A stretch of DNA of 64,000 bases from Nitratidesulfovibrio sp. SRB-5 (GTDB lineage: Bacteria > Desulfobacterota > Desulfovibrionia > Desulfovibrionales > Desulfovibrionaceae), in NCBI RefSeq assembly GCF_019931275.1, contig NZ_JAIOTY010000001.1, positions 1,240,001 through 1,304,000 of the forward strand. The letters are read 5' to 3'. Positions 25,965 to 35,975 of this stretch are shown piece by piece (positions within the stretch are counted from its first letter, which is position 1; every line of letters begins with the position of its first letter). The notes under the pieces are model-generated. The model ran no database searches and had not been told where the DNA came from. It was given only the letters and a program-made list of their open reading frames with translations. Position numbers and translations under genes: made by a program.

Positions 25965-26591
25965 TCAGTCCGTGCCTGCGATGCGGGCAAGGCGGGCGGG
26001 AGTATAGATGATGGCGTTCATGGCGCTGTCCGGAATGCGCTGAAAGCCGAAGCCCAGATACCACTCGGTCAGCGTGCGCTGGTCCAGGCAGCCGTTGCCG
26101 TGGGCCAGGGGCAGGGCATTGGCCACAATGTGCAGTCCGTGGCGTTCGGCAATGGCCACCAGCAGGGCCATGGCCTGCGAGCCGTGCCCGGCGCGTCGGG
26201 CGTCGGAATGGATTTGCAGCAGCGACATGCGGTCCTCCCAGAAGCACACCAGCATGCGCACCGGCCCCAGTTGCCGGAAGCCGGACCGGCTGCCCGGCAC
26301 GGGCGTAGTGTGGTGCAGGTAGCACTGGCGCGCGGCCTGCGTGGCCGGGGGCAGGCCCGCCGGGGCAGCGGGTGTTGACGCCGAGGCTGCTTCCCGCGTC
26401 GGGTGGTGGGACCTGAGGGAGCCATGCAGACCGGAAGATTCCGGGACATCCGCAACGCCCGGCGCATTCCGTGCGTCCGGTGCCGCCGACAGTGCGGGAG
26501 GGGGCACCGGGGGGATCACGGAATGGGGTACGACGGCGTTGCGGGACGTGGGGGTGGTGGCGTGCGTGGATGCTTGCGCGTGGTGCGACAT
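25965..26591 (-). CDS. GNAT-family acetyltransferase-like protein
   Basis: 208 residues. The first ~85 are Ala/Pro/His-rich and probably disordered. The last ~100 look like the C-terminal half of a GNAT fold: MSLLQIHSDARRAGHGSQAMALLVAIAERHGLHIVANA has the acetyl-CoA loop (RRAGHGSQA), and WYLGFGFQRIPDSAMNAIIYTP is the usual GNAT end. The N-terminal strands are short, so it may be a reduced member. GAGGT lies upstream of ATG 26591. An intrinsic terminator sits about 60 bases upstream on the same strand, hinting at attenuation. Confidence 0.6.
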   Translation of the reverse strand: MSHHAQASTHATTPTSRNAVVPHSVIPPVPPPALSAAPDARNAPGVADVPESSGLHGSLRSHHPTREAASASTPAAPAGLPPATQAARQCYLHHTTPVPGSRSGFRQLGPVRMLVCFWEDRMSLLQIHSDARRAGHGSQAMALLVAIAERHGLHIVANALPLAHGNGCLDQRTLTEWYLGFGFQRIPDSAMNAIIYTPARLARIAGTD

Positions 26592-26652
26592 GGGGTGGTA
26601 CCTCGTGAAGGTGATGGATGCGGGGTTGAAGAGGCCGGGGAGCGGACGACGC

Positions 26653-26689
26653 AAAAGTCCCCCCTTTCCGTTGCGGAGAAAGGGGGGAC
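26653..26689 (-). terminator. Intrinsic terminator just upstream of the GNAT gene
   Basis: GTCCCCCCTTTC and GAAAGGGGGGAC form a perfect 12-bp stem; the minus strand then reads TTTT. It would stop leftward transcripts before the GNAT start codon. Confidence 0.7.
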
Positions 26690-27323
26690 GTCCGTGGCCG
26701 GAACGGCCGAGGTAATCAGGACTACCCCCCGTGCGCCTCGCGGACGGCACGGAGGAAGATGCCGCGCGGGGCGGCGGTGGAGCGGAAGCGTCCGGAACAC
26801 GCACCACGGCCATGCGCGGCGCACGGGGGCTGCGGCGCATTGACGCGTGTGAAGATGTGTTTTGTGGTGGTGTTCTGCTGCTGCATGAGGTTGGTGGAGG
26901 AATACACGTCTTGATGACGTGTGCATGATGTGTGAGTTATAGACACCATGATTACATGGATGAATGTTGAAGTCAAGCCTGTTTGCGAAAATTCATGACA
27001 CCCATGACCTGTGCGGAAAGGAAGCGCCCTGTGGTGCACTGCGTGATGTGAAATGCTTCTTATAGTCCATGGTACGTGCTTTTAAAACTGCACATTACGT
27101 TTGAAAATACTGCAAGGTGTATGCGGAACAGTATGCGATTGGCCGTGTGGTGTGGTGGCAGGGGTGGTGGCCCCTGACGTAGCGGGGGGCGTGGCGAAGG
27201 CTGGTGCAGTTGTCGGGCGGGGGCGCCTGGGCTACGCGTGGCAGGTGGCATGCCGGGCAGGCTGTAAAGGGACATGCCGGGCAGGCGGGCAGGTGCGTGG
27301 CCACATTCGTGGGCGGTTGGCGC
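26690..27323. other. AT-richer gene-free stretch, possible small RNA on the minus strand
   Basis: No convincing gene in 634 bases, and 26850-27130 is clearly richer in A+T than the surroundings. On the minus strand TTGACT (26971-26976) and TAATCA (26949-26954) are spaced by 16 bases. A transcript from about 26942 would run roughly 250-290 bases to the terminator at 26653-26689. An inverted repeat ACACGTC-N5-GACGTGT (about 26904-26922) lies near its start. A 14-base direct repeat CATGCCGGGCAGGC occurs at 27249 and 27273. Confidence 0.45.
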
Positions 27324-27665
27324 TCAGGGCCGGGCCAGGCAGCCGATGCGCCGGGCTTGGGCGCATCCTGCCGGATAGTCGCGGCAGAGGGTGGGCTTGG
27401 TCTCGTGGATGGAGCAGATGCCGTGCCCGTCCGGGGTATGGCGCAGCCACGGGCAGTGGCCGTCATCGCCGCCGCCGCTGCCCCCGCCGTCGGCACGGGG
27501 CGAAAGCCAGACCTCGTGGGTCGTGCCGTCGGGGCCACGGGTTTCGCCCACCCTGCACAGGATGTCTTCCCGCCCTTCGCGCCGCCAGCGGGCCACGTCG
27601 CCCGCGTCCACGGTCATCAGGTGCAGCAGGGCACAGCACTTTCCGCAACGCACACAGGTGGGCAT
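27324..27665 (-). CDS. YkgJ-type CxxxCxxCC cysteine-cluster protein
   Basis: 113 residues. N-terminal CVRCGKCC and later CPWL, CSIHETKPTLCRDYPAGC make the eight-cysteine pattern of the YkgJ (zinc- or iron-chelating) family. The function of the family is not settled; a role in metal or cluster handling is assumed. A Gly-rich insert (GGGSGGGDDG) sits before the second cysteine group. Confidence 0.8.
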   Translation of the reverse strand: MPTCVRCGKCCALLHLMTVDAGDVARWRREGREDILCRVGETRGPDGTTHEVWLSPRADGGGSGGGDDGHCPWLRHTPDGHGICSIHETKPTLCRDYPAGCAQARRIGCLARP

Positions 27666-27961
27666 GGGGCCTCCGGCGGGTAGGGGGTTCCGGGTTGGAC
27701 CAGTTTACCGCGTGTGCAGGCCGCCCGCCATGAGAATGCCTGCACGCGTACGGGCTGGTCAAAGATGCCGGGCGGGCGGCTTTGCGCAAAAAACACGCGC
27801 ATGGCGTGTTGCCAGCGGGGTGCGCCGGGTGTATCCGCAGGAAAGTCGGCGGCAACAACGCATGGCGGACCACATCCGCACCACGCCGCCAGATGTGGCG
27901 CACCGCCCGTGCCGCCGCCAACCATACGTAACGAAACGCATTGCCCGGAGGTATGCCTTCC
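27666..27961. other. Divergent intergenic region, ykgJ-like gene and small acidic gene
   Basis: 296 bases; no gene, terminator or convincing promoter was recognised. GGAGGT near 27947 is the ribosome-binding site of the rightward gene. Confidence 0.35.
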
Positions 27962-28237
27962 ATGTCACAACTCTCGCAGACGGATCCCGATGGCCTTGAA
28001 ATCCATGACGTTGACTTCATCCAGACCGACGGCATGACGGAAGGGACGGGGACGCTGGTCATCGAGATGACCCTCGACGACGAACGCGAGGTGACGCGCA
28101 TCCATCGGAATGTTCCCGAACACTTGTACGAGGCGTGGGAACAGCACGACTTTGGCCCCGAAATGTACGTGGCCGAGATCGAGGACGCCTTTCCCTTCGA
28201 CGAGGAAGAGGACGAAGAGGCCGACCTGGCCGATTAG
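27962..28237 (+). CDS. Small acidic hypothetical protein
   Basis: 91 residues, strongly acidic, ending in a run of Glu/Asp (EEEDEEADLAD). The central part (TGTLVIEMTLDDEREVTRIHRNVPEHLYEAWEQHDFGPEMYVAEIEDAFP) looks like a compact alpha/beta fold. I do not recognise the family. GGAGG lies 10 bases before ATG 27962; ATG 27953 would be too close to it. It is a single-gene unit followed by a strong terminator. Confidence 0.75.
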   Translation: MSQLSQTDPDGLEIHDVDFIQTDGMTEGTGTLVIEMTLDDEREVTRIHRNVPEHLYEAWEQHDFGPEMYVAEIEDAFPFDEEEDEEADLAD

Positions 28238-28280
28238 GATGCCCGGCCGCGCGGTTTCGGCGCGGCATGCCATTGTTTGC

Positions 28281-28314
28281 AACGCCCCGGCGGCCATGGT
28301 CGCCGGGGCGTTTT
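28281..28314 (+). terminator. Intrinsic terminator of the small acidic gene
   Basis: AACGCCCCGGCG and CGCCGGGGCGTT form a perfect 12-bp stem around GCCATGGT, with TTTT at its foot. Confidence 0.85.
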
Positions 28315-28514
28315 GCGTGTGCCGGGCACGGTCATGGCGATTGCCTGTCGTGGGTTGGTGCGGTTATCGTGGGTGACGGGGATTCGCGCGCGGTTTGCGC
28401 CCCCGGCGGTTTTACAGTTCCGCGTCCGGGGGGACGGGTGGGGCACGCGCACCGGTACGGGGACACCGGTACGGGCGCGTGCCGGGCGGCATGCAGGGGG
28501 GCGAGGGAGGGGGC

Positions 28515-30251
28515 ATGGCAAGCTTCGAGCGTCATCGGAACACGCCCACCATGGGGGTGCGCGGCTGGCTGTTGCTGCTCGCGCTGGTCGCCGGCCTGCC
28601 CACCACCATGTTTTCCGTGTTCGCCATGGTCGAGCACATGCGGGCACAGCAGGAGAAGACCGACGCGGAACTGCGGCGGCAGGTGCTGGCCGTGGCCCAG
28701 GCCGTTGATGCGGAACTGTCGGCCAAGGCGGCCATGCTGCACGCCCTGGCGGCCTCGCAGGATCCGGAAAGAATGGATATCGGCCAGTTGTACCGCCAGG
28801 CCAAGGGCGTGGGCAGCGTGCACCGCGAGGTGCAGTCGCTGGCGCTGGCGGGCCATGACGGCAACCAGGTTTTCAACACGTGGGAACCGCTGGGCGTTGT
28901 GCTGCCGCCCACGGGCGACTTGGCGTCCGTCCGGCGTGCCCTGGACGAGGACCGGCCCGTGGTGTCCGACCTGTTTCAGGGCAGCATCCTGCTCCAGCCG
29001 GTCACGGCGCTGGGCGTGCCGATGCAGGTGGACCGGGGGCACCGGTACGTGCTGCGCATGTACATCGGGGTGGCGGCGTACGCCCGCCTGCTGGAGGAGG
29101 AACGCCTGCCGGAGGGGTGGGCCTCCACACTGGTGGACGGGCAGGGGACCATCCTGGCCCGGACGCTGCGGCCCGAGGTGACCGTGGGGCAGGTGGTGGG
29201 GCCGCGCCTGCGCGAGATGTTTCGCTCTTCCGAAGTGATGGAAGCAGACAATCGCGAGGGGGATCCCGTGCGCTTTGCCGTGGCTCCGGTGGGGGGGTGG
29301 GGCTGGCACGCGGTGGTGCAAGTGCCCGTGGCCATGTTGCAGGCAGCCATGCGCGATTATCTGTTGCACCTGGCGGGCATTGGCGGGGCCTGCATCGTCA
29401 TGGGGTTTGCCGGGGCGTGGCTGCTGTCGCGCCGATTCGTCAGGGAGGTGGAACTGGCTGCCCGTTCGTGCCTTCTGCCGCAGGCGGAGGACGAACCGGC
29501 CCGCCGCACCATGGTGCGCGAATTGCGCCAGGTGGGTGATGAACTGGCCGCCGCCCGCGAGCGCGAGGAAATGGCCCTGCGCGACGGCCTGACCGGCCTG
29601 GCGGGACGGGCGCTGTTTCTGAGGCATGCCCGGCGCCTTCTGGAAACCAGCCGCCACGACACATCATTGCGGCTGGCCGTCATGTTCATCGATCTTGACG
29701 GGTTCAAGCAGCTCAACGACCAGTACGGCCACGCCGAAGGAGATGCGGTTCTGCTTCGCACGGCCCGGGTGCTGGAGGGCGCGGTGCGCTCGTCGGATGT
29801 CGTGGGGCGTCTGGGCGGGGACGAATTCGTGCTGTGCCTGGTCTTGCAGGCCGACACGGCCTGCGAGGTGGCCCGCGGCGTGGCCGCGCGCGTGGTATCC
29901 GGGGTGGCGCAGATAGGGCTTGGCGTCGGATGCAGCGTGGGCATCGCGCTGGGCAGGACGGGCGGATATCCCGAATTGTCGGAAGAGGACGCCCCCGCAG
30001 GGCTGCCGGACGATGGAACGGACGCCGGTCAGGCTGCCATGCGCCCGGAAGATGCTGGTGCCGGGACTGGTGGCGGAAGCGGCGGGGCGGATGGCCTTGC
30101 GGACGGCAGCCCCCATAGCGTGGGGGCAACGTTGCCCGGCGCCCCCGCCCCCCTGCGCGTTCTGCTGGAAGAGGCCGACAAGGCCATGTACGTGGCCAAG
30201 CAGGCGGGCAAGAACAGCTACCACCTGCAGGACATGTCCACCTGCGAGTGA
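28515..30251 (+). CDS. Membrane diguanylate cyclase with periplasmic sensor and interrupted GGDEF domain
   Basis: 578 residues. A transmembrane helix at about 17-40 (WLLLLALVAGLPTTMFSVFA), a ~250-residue periplasmic sensor part of the Cache type, and a second helix near 285-310 come first. The GGDEF domain follows: DGLTGLAGR, MFIDLDGFKQLND, and the catalytic GRLGGDEFVLCL, which is intact. It should make c-di-GMP from two GTP. Between the SVGIAL strand and the final LLEEADKAMYVAKQAGKN helix there is a ~65-residue Gly/Ala/Asp-rich insert (nt 29950-30150). No inhibitory RxxD site is evident before GGDEF. GGGAGGGGG precedes ATG 28515. Confidence 0.85.
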   Translation: MASFERHRNTPTMGVRGWLLLLALVAGLPTTMFSVFAMVEHMRAQQEKTDAELRRQVLAVAQAVDAELSAKAAMLHALAASQDPERMDIGQLYRQAKGVGSVHREVQSLALAGHDGNQVFNTWEPLGVVLPPTGDLASVRRALDEDRPVVSDLFQGSILLQPVTALGVPMQVDRGHRYVLRMYIGVAAYARLLEEERLPEGWASTLVDGQGTILARTLRPEVTVGQVVGPRLREMFRSSEVMEADNREGDPVRFAVAPVGGWGWHAVVQVPVAMLQAAMRDYLLHLAGIGGACIVMGFAGAWLLSRRFVREVELAARSCLLPQAEDEPARRTMVRELRQVGDELAAAREREEMALRDGLTGLAGRALFLRHARRLLETSRHDTSLRLAVMFIDLDGFKQLNDQYGHAEGDAVLLRTARVLEGAVRSSDVVGRLGGDEFVLCLVLQADTACEVARGVAARVVSGVAQIGLGVGCSVGIALGRTGGYPELSEEDAPAGLPDDGTDAGQAAMRPEDAGAGTGGGSGGADGLADGSPHSVGATLPGAPAPLRVLLEEADKAMYVAKQAGKNSYHLQDMSTCE

Positions 30252-30261
30252 GGTTGTGGCG

Positions 30262-30320
30262 CTGCCCGGCATCTTCCGGCACGGCAGGGGAAGGGCGAAA
30301 GATGCCGGCCCGGCGGGCAG
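30262..30320. terminator. Possible terminator between convergent genes
   Basis: CCGGCATCTT (30266-30275) and AAGATGCCGG (30299-30308) are perfect arms, with CTGCCC/GGGCAG-like outer pairs. The loop is long and there is no T-run, so this is tentative. Confidence 0.35.
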
Positions 30321-30374
30321 TTGCCCTCGGCATTCGGCAGCCGTCTTCCCGCGTCCCGGTTGCGGCGCGGATTA

Positions 30375-31850
30375 TCAGCCAGTCTTGCCAGCTTCGCCAG
30401 TCTTGTTGATCCCGCCAGCCTTGTTGATCCCGTCCGTTCCGCCGGTCTCATCCTGACCATCGGGTTCGCTGCCGGGGGACTGTTCGCGCAGTTTCCGGAA
30501 GATGGTTGTGCGGCTGACCTTGAACAGGCGCGCCACCTTGTTCACGGAGCCATGCCGGGTGATGGCCCGCTCCAGGATTTCGCGCTCTATTTCATCCATG
30601 ATTTCGCGCAGTGCACGCGGTTCCTGCATCTCCGGCATGGTGTAGGCTTGGCCGGGGCGGCAGGCCTCGGCCATGTGCGGGGGCAGGTCGGCACAGGTGA
30701 TGGTGGGGCGGTCTCCGGTAACCACCATGCCCTGGATGAAGTTCTGCATCTCGCGCACGTTGCCGGGCCAGCCATAGCTTTCCAGAGCGTCCAGTGTTGA
30801 TTCCGCAATTTCCATGGATCTTCGGTACTTGGATGCGTAGCGCTCCAGAAAGTGGCGGGCCAGGGGGGCGATGTCCTCGCGCCGTTCGCGTAGCGGCGGG
30901 ATTTGCAGCACCGCCACGCTCAGTCGGTAGAACAGGTCGCTGCGGAACTTGCCGGTGCGCACGTCGTCGCCCAGGTCGCGGTTGGTGGCGGCGATGATGC
31001 GCACGTCCACCTTGCGCGGCTGGGTGGCGCCCACGCGGGTTACCTCCTGGTCCTGCAGCACGCGCAACAGCTTGGTCTGCATGGACAGGGGCAGTTCGCC
31101 TATCTCGTCCAGAAACACGGTGCCGCCTTCCGCCATCTCGAAATAACCGGCCTTGCCCTTGGCGTTGGCGCCGGAAAAAGCCCCCGGCACGTACCCGAAC
31201 AGTTCCGATTCGATGAGGTTCGGGGCGATGCTGCCGCAGTCCACCTTCAGGAACATGCGTTCGCTGCGGGGGCTGTGCTCGTGCGCCAGGCGGGCCAGCA
31301 CGTCCTTGCCGACCCCGGTCTCGCCCAGCAGCAGGAGCGTGGCGTCCGTGCCCGCCACCCGTTGCAGCCGCGCCACCAGTGACCGCATGGCCTCGCTGCA
31401 AAAAATGGGGTGCGTGGGCGATGCGCTGGTCTGGATCATGCTTTCCAGACGCTCGTGAAATTCGTCGATGAGCTGTTTCTGCTGGGCGATCTGGTCGCGG
31501 AACTGGGTGATCATGGTGATGTCCCGCGCGAAGGTGACCACCAGGCACACCTCGCCCGTCTCGTCCAGCACGGGGTAGCCGCGCAGGATGATCTTCTTTT
31601 CGCCGCGCACGTTCTGCACCGAGGTGGACGGGCGTCTGGAACGCACGATCTCGGGGTTGACGATGCGGTCGAAAACCCCTTCCTCCACCAGCGTGGTGAC
31701 ATTGCGACCGCGCAGGTCCTGCTGGCGCAGGCCTGTCAGCTGCTCGTACATCCGGTTGACCAGCAGGGTGGTGCCGTCGCGGTCCGAGATGTAGATGCCG
31801 TCGCTGAAGATGTCGATGATGCTTTTGAAATGCTGGAGTATCTTTTCCAT
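30375..31850 (-). CDS. Sigma-54-dependent activator with PAS sensor, likely regulator of the sulfonate locus
   Basis: 491 residues. The N-terminal PAS domain (residues 5-120; [37 protein letters not shown]) precedes a short coiled coil and the AAA+ domain. Walker A is GETGVGKD, Walker B is [12 protein letters not shown], and the sigma-54 contact loop reads GAFSGA instead of GAFTGA. A Fis-type helix-turn-helix ends it ([21 protein letters not shown]). A short Gly/Asn/Lys repeat forms the tail. It lies downstream of islB in the same direction. Sigma-54 promoters with shared upstream palindromes sit before islA, the amidohydrolase and the binding-protein gene. It most likely senses a sulfonate or a product and activates all three. 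The sensed ligand is unknown. Confidence 0.85.
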   Translation of the reverse strand: MEKILQHFKSIIDIFSDGIYISDRDGTTLLVNRMYEQLTGLRQQDLRGRNVTTLVEEGVFDRIVNPEIVRSRRPSTSVQNVRGEKKIILRGYPVLDETGEVCLVVTFARDITMITQFRDQIAQQKQLIDEFHERLESMIQTSASPTHPIFCSEAMRSLVARLQRVAGTDATLLLLGETGVGKDVLARLAHEHSPRSERMFLKVDCGSIAPNLIESELFGYVPGAFSGANAKGKAGYFEMAEGGTVFLDEIGELPLSMQTKLLRVLQDQEVTRVGATQPRKVDVRIIAATNRDLGDDVRTGKFRSDLFYRLSVAVLQIPPLRERREDIAPLARHFLERYASKYRRSMEIAESTLDALESYGWPGNVREMQNFIQGMVVTGDRPTITCADLPPHMAEACRPGQAYTMPEMQEPRALREIMDEIEREILERAITRHGSVNKVARLFKVSRTTIFRKLREQSPGSEPDGQDETGGTDGINKAGGINKTGEAGKTG

Positions 31851-32015
31851 GGTGCGGCCTTGGCCCCCTGGCGGGATGCGGCGATGCGCGGGCGGGAACG
31901 GAAGACGCCGCGTGCCCCATTGCCGTGTGGCGGACACCGTGGCGGGATGGGGCTGGGGCAACCGTACGGCAGGACGCGCGGGCGTGCAAGACACCGAGCC
32001 GCCGCCGGGGGGGGG

Positions 32016-32945
32016 CTAGCCCTTACCCCGACGGGCGGCCACGAGGCGCAGCAGCCCCGACATGCGCGCCTCGTCCAGCTTCACCTCGCCCATGGGCGTT
32101 TCACGTCCCAGGAAGTGGTACTTCTGGGTGCCCAGCCGGTGGTAGGGAAGCAGGCTGTATTCCACGTGAGGGTATGGCGCAAGGACGTCGAGAATGGCTG
32201 AAATGGCCGCTTCGTCGTCGTTGAACCCGGGTATGACGGGGGTGCGCACCATCACGTGCAGTTTTGGGTGATGTTCCATCACCCGAAGGAAATTTTCCAG
32301 GATCAGCGTGTTGGTCACGCCGGTTCCGGCCTCGTGCCGGGCCGGGTCCACGTGCTTCAGGTCGAAGAGCAGGGTGCGCGCCAGGCGGCAGGCCTCGTCC
32401 AGGGTTTCCCACTGCACGTGGCCGCAGGTTTCCACGGCGGTGCCGATGCGACGCCTGCGCGCCTCGCGCAGCAGGGCCAGGGCAAAGTCGCCCTGCATCA
32501 GGGGTTCGCCGCCGGAAAGGGTCATGCCGCCGCCGGATCGGGCATAGAACAGGCTGTCCTGTTCCACCGTGCGCAGTACCTCCTGCACCGTGCGCCGTAC
32601 CCCGTAGGTGATCAGGGCATTGGACGGGCAGACGGAGGTGCAGTCGCGCGTGCATTCCGCGCACAGGGCCCGGTCGATGGTGATGCGATCATCCTCCCCG
32701 CGCGATATGGCCCCGGACAGGCACATTTCCACGCAGCGCACGCATTGCGCAAGCCCGAGACACCGGCCTGTGTTGTAGGCCAGTTGAATGCGCGCGGCCT
32801 GCGATTCCGGATTGGAGCACCAGTCGCACCGCAGCGGGCACCCTTTCAGGAAGACGACGGTGCGGATGCCCGGGCCATCGTGGACGGAGTATTTCTGGAT
32901 GTTGAAGACGATGCCGTTGACGTTTGTGTCGTCCGTGGGGTTCAT
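32016..32945 (-). CDS. islB: Isethionate sulfite-lyase activating enzyme (glycyl-radical activase)
   Basis: 309 residues. It is a radical SAM enzyme: GCPLRCDWCSNPES holds the CxxxCxxC cluster. Two further cysteine sets (CLGLAQCVRCVEMC and CAECTRDCTSVC) bind the extra [4Fe-4S] clusters typical of activases of CutC- and IslA-type lyases. MTLSGGEPL is the SAM-binding GGE motif. It takes a hydrogen from the glycine of IslA to make the glycyl radical. ATG 32945 was chosen; a GTG 18 bases upstream is possible. It follows islA by 146 bases that hold a strong hairpin. Confidence 0.9.
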   Translation of the reverse strand: MNPTDDTNVNGIVFNIQKYSVHDGPGIRTVVFLKGCPLRCDWCSNPESQAARIQLAYNTGRCLGLAQCVRCVEMCLSGAISRGEDDRITIDRALCAECTRDCTSVCPSNALITYGVRRTVQEVLRTVEQDSLFYARSGGGMTLSGGEPLMQGDFALALLREARRRRIGTAVETCGHVQWETLDEACRLARTLLFDLKHVDPARHEAGTGVTNTLILENFLRVMEHHPKLHVMVRTPVIPGFNDDEAAISAILDVLAPYPHVEYSLLPYHRLGTQKYHFLGRETPMGEVKLDEARMSGLLRLVAARRGKG

Positions 32946-33021
32946 GCGAGAGTTCCGGTGCACCCGTCATACGGGGTTTACGTGTCGCAACGTGCGTGTG
33001 GCATGAAACGGCATGTCCTGT

Positions 33022-33056
33022 GGGGCGCTCCTCCCGCAGGCTCGGAGGAGCGCCCC
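33022..33056 (-). other. Intercistronic hairpin between islA and islB
   Basis: GGGGCGCTCCTCC and GGAGGAGCGCCCC form a perfect 13-bp stem around 9 bases, with no T-run. It could protect the islA mRNA end and lower islB expression, as expected when much more lyase than activase is needed. Confidence 0.6.
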
Positions 33057-33091
33057 ATGGCGCGGCGGGTCCGGCCCGCCGTCGCCCCGGA

Positions 33092-35587
33092 CTACATGGT
33101 GCCGTGTTCGGTACGGGCGATCAGGTCGTTCTGCAGGTCGGGCGACAGGTCCACGAAGTAGGCGCTGTAGCCCGCGATGCGCACGATGAGGTTGCGGTAC
33201 TTCTCGGGGTCGCGCTGGGCGGCCAGCAGGGTTTCGCGGTTGATGACGTTGAACTGCACGTGCCACAGCTTCAGGTCGCAGAAGGTGCGGATGAACGAGA
33301 CCAGCTTCTGGGTGCCGTCGTCGCCTTCCAGGCATTTGGGCGTGAACTTGATGTTCAGCATGCGCGCCGCGCGCGCCCGGTAGCCATAGTTCTTGGAGTG
33401 GAAGTTGGAGAGCATCACCGCCGTGGGGCCGTTGACGTCGGCCCCGTGCGAGGCGGACGAACCGTCGGACAGCGGGGTCCATGCCTTGCGTCCGTTGGGG
33501 GTGGCGCTGACCACCTTGCCGAACGGCACGTGCGAGGTGAAGGGCACGTAGCGCACGTCGTTGTGCATGCCGAGGTCTTTGGAGTAGCGGGCGCCGTATT
33601 CCACGGACAGCAGGTCGATGTCGCGGGCTATGGTGTCGGCGTAGTCGTCGTTGTTGCCGTAGCAGGGGGCGTTGCGGAGCATCTGGCGCACGTCCTCCCT
33701 GCCCTCGAAGTTGCATTCCAGGGCATCGATGACTTCCGCCATGGTCAGGGTCTTGTCTTCGAAGACCACCTTCTTCAGCGCCGCCAGCGAGTCCACCACG
33801 GTGCCGTAGCCGATGTACTCGAAGTAGCCGAGGTTGATGCCCTCGGGAATCTGCGGGGTGTGCAGGTCGAGGCAGTGCTTCATGCACAGGTCGTGCAGGG
33901 TGGAGCCCATGGGCTGCGCGAAGTGGCGGGCACGCAGGTTGTTGATGATGTGCTGCTGCATGAAGGCCGTCTTCAGGAACAGCTTGTGCTGCGCCACGTA
34001 GGCGTTCCACAGGTCGTCCCAGGTCTTGAATTCGCGCGGGTCGCCGGTGTGTTCGCCAAGGTCGGCCTCGCCGTACTTCTTCATGCGGCCATTGTAGAGC
34101 ACCATTTCCAGCGCGGCGGCGAAGTTGATGTAGGCGCCGCCCGAGGTGTAGGTGTCGCGGTTGGGCATGCGCGCCTCGGTGCAGCCCGACACGGCGTAGT
34201 CGTACGCTTCCTCGAAGGTGGCCCCCTTGGAGACGTAGAGGGGGATGATTTCCTCGTCGTTGATCAGCTTGGGAAAGCCCGAGCCATCCTTGATGGTTTC
34301 CGCCACTTCCCACAGGTAGCGTTCCGGCGCGCGCGAGTGGATGCGCGCCGCAAGGTCGGGGTAGTGCAGCGGGAATTCGCGCTTGGACTTCAGGAACAGA
34401 TAGGTCAGGTCGTTGGTGGCGTCACTGCCGTCGGGGGTCTGGCCGCCCACGGTCACCGCCTCCCAGTGGGCGTAGCCTTCGTTGAAGGCGCCGCCGGTGG
34501 GCGAGATGTACAGGTCGATGAACTGGGCCATGCCCACCCACATGCACTCGATGAGTTCGAGGGCGGAATCTTCGGTCAGGCGGCCTTCGGCCAGGTCCTT
34601 CTTGTAGAAGGGGTAGAAGTACTGGTCCATGCGCCCGTTGGAGACGATGGTGCCGGTCTTCTGCTCGATGCGCGAGAACATCTGGGTGAACCACTGCGAC
34701 TGCACGGCCTCGCGGAAGGTGCGGGCAGGGTGCTCGGGCACGCGTTGGCAGATGTCGGCCATGGCCAGCAGTTCGGCCTTGCGGGCGGGGCTGCTTTCCG
34801 CCGCCGCCTTTTCACGGGCCAGGGCGGCATGACGCCTGGCCCAGGTGACCATGGCGTCGCACACGATGGTCACGGCTTCCAGGAAGGGGCGCTTCTCGCA
34901 GTTGTCGGCGGGGCTCAGCGGGTCGAGGGCGGCCAGTTTGTCCAGCGCCTCCTGCTTCAGGCCGCCGAAGCCCTTTTGCAGCACCTTCTCGTAGTCGTGC
35001 ACCCATTGGATGGACGAGCGGAACGACGAGGTCTCGTTGACGATGAACCGCGAATGCAGGCCGTCGGAGTCATCGTAGGTCAGCTTGTGCACTTCCGCGG
35101 GCAGGGCCATGTTCAGGTGTTCGTGGTAGGTGCGGCCCTTCCAGTAGGGGGCGATTTCCTCCACCACCACCCGGGCGTCTTCCGGGGTGATGGTGAAGGG
35201 CGATTCGGTGCGCTTGGGCAGATCCTCTATGGCAAGGCCCAGGAAGTCGCCGTCCAGTTCCGGGTACAGGATGCCGTAGCGCCCCTGTGCGCCGGCGCGC
35301 CCCGCCAGCAGCTGGTGGTCGTCGATGTACACGGTGATGTTCTCGGCCACGTGCAGCATGGCTTTCGCCCAGCGCAACACCAGCGGCTGACCCTCGGTGA
35401 CGCGCATGGACCGGGTGAAGTACAGTGCGCGTTCCACGTCGATGCGCGGGCGCAGCCCCTCGAAGGACTCGAGGATGGTGAACACTCGCCGGTGCCCGGC
35501 GCGGAAGCGGTCCTCCTTGCCTTCCATCTTGTCGTACAGGCGCTGTTCGTGCGGGGTCATGACCTCGCAGCATTCGGGATTGCGCAT
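33092..35587 (-). CDS. islA: Isethionate sulfite-lyase (glycyl radical C-S lyase)
   Basis: 831 residues, the length of a full glycyl-radical enzyme. It cleaves isethionate to acetaldehyde and sulfite; the sulfite serves as electron acceptor in Bilophila and Desulfovibrio. The thiyl cysteine and acid/base glutamate lie in SGCTEARMP (Cys469, Glu471). The glycyl-radical loop is [10 protein letters not shown] (Gly806). Arg190 and Gln194 in FRSSIQW and Arg679 in NDVRYV sit, shifted by one, where I recall IslA having its sulfonate-binding residues (R189, Q193, C468, E470, R678, G805). That pattern separates it from choline lyase (GCVE), glycerol dehydratase and formate lyase. AGAGGTGA precedes ATG 35587. 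Transcription likely starts at a sigma-54 promoter at 35821-35837. The enzyme is oxygen-sensitive and cytoplasmic. Confidence 0.9.
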   Translation of the reverse strand: MRNPECCEVMTPHEQRLYDKMEGKEDRFRAGHRRVFTILESFEGLRPRIDVERALYFTRSMRVTEGQPLVLRWAKAMLHVAENITVYIDDHQLLAGRAGAQGRYGILYPELDGDFLGLAIEDLPKRTESPFTITPEDARVVVEEIAPYWKGRTYHEHLNMALPAEVHKLTYDDSDGLHSRFIVNETSSFRSSIQWVHDYEKVLQKGFGGLKQEALDKLAALDPLSPADNCEKRPFLEAVTIVCDAMVTWARRHAALAREKAAAESSPARKAELLAMADICQRVPEHPARTFREAVQSQWFTQMFSRIEQKTGTIVSNGRMDQYFYPFYKKDLAEGRLTEDSALELIECMWVGMAQFIDLYISPTGGAFNEGYAHWEAVTVGGQTPDGSDATNDLTYLFLKSKREFPLHYPDLAARIHSRAPERYLWEVAETIKDGSGFPKLINDEEIIPLYVSKGATFEEAYDYAVSGCTEARMPNRDTYTSGGAYINFAAALEMVLYNGRMKKYGEADLGEHTGDPREFKTWDDLWNAYVAQHKLFLKTAFMQQHIINNLRARHFAQPMGSTLHDLCMKHCLDLHTPQIPEGINLGYFEYIGYGTVVDSLAALKKVVFEDKTLTMAEVIDALECNFEGREDVRQMLRNAPCYGNNDDYADTIARDIDLLSVEYGARYSKDLGMHNDVRYVPFTSHVPFGKVVSATPNGRKAWTPLSDGSSASHGADVNGPTAVMLSNFHSKNYGYRARAARMLNIKFTPKCLEGDDGTQKLVSFIRTFCDLKLWHVQFNVINRETLLAAQRDPEKYRNLIVRIAGYSAYFVDLSPDLQNDLIARTEHGTM

Positions 35588-35820
35588 CTCGCTCACCTCT
35601 GATCCGTTTGATGTTGTCGCGATCGACCGTCCCCATGCGGTGGACGGCGACCGGTGGCAGAACAGGTATCCTTTGCTGAAGCCGGGCGCCACGGCCATGC
35701 ATGCGCAGGCGGGGTACGGGGCTGCGTCTTCGTACGGGCGTGTGCTGCGCTCCTGTCCGGTGGCGTCGTCGTCAGCATGGTTGCCGTCGTCAGTGTCGCC
35801 GTCAGCGTTGCCGCTCATGA

Positions 35821-35837
35821 TGCACCGACCGTGCCAA
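35821..35837 (-). promoter_or_regulatory. Sigma-54 promoter of islA
   Basis: Minus strand TTGGCACG-GTCG-GTGCA: a perfect -24 block, with one mismatch in the -12 block (TTGCA expected). GG and GC are 12 bases apart, as required. About 235 bases lie between it and the islA start codon. Confidence 0.75.
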
Positions 35838-35975
35838 GGCGGCGCAAGGGCGTGCGGAATGGCGGGGTGGAGAAAAATGAACAATGCAGCCGGTGGGTTG
35901 GGGCTGGCTGGTGTCTGTGGACGCGCCGGAGAAGGACGCGCGCGGGCCGTGGCCTGGCCGGGCGGCAGGTGCAGT

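Noticed and set aside
26731-26928. Small plus-strand frame of 65 codons in the AT-rich gap
   Set aside because: No ribosome-binding site, no recognisable protein character, and overlap with the proposed minus-strand transcript.
33092-35587. Pyruvate formate-lyase or choline trimethylamine-lyase
   Set aside because: The thiyl motif is GCTE with Arg190/Gln194 and Arg679 in isethionate-lyase positions; formate lyase has a Cys-Cys pair and choline lyase GCVE. Sulfonate-type neighbours agree.
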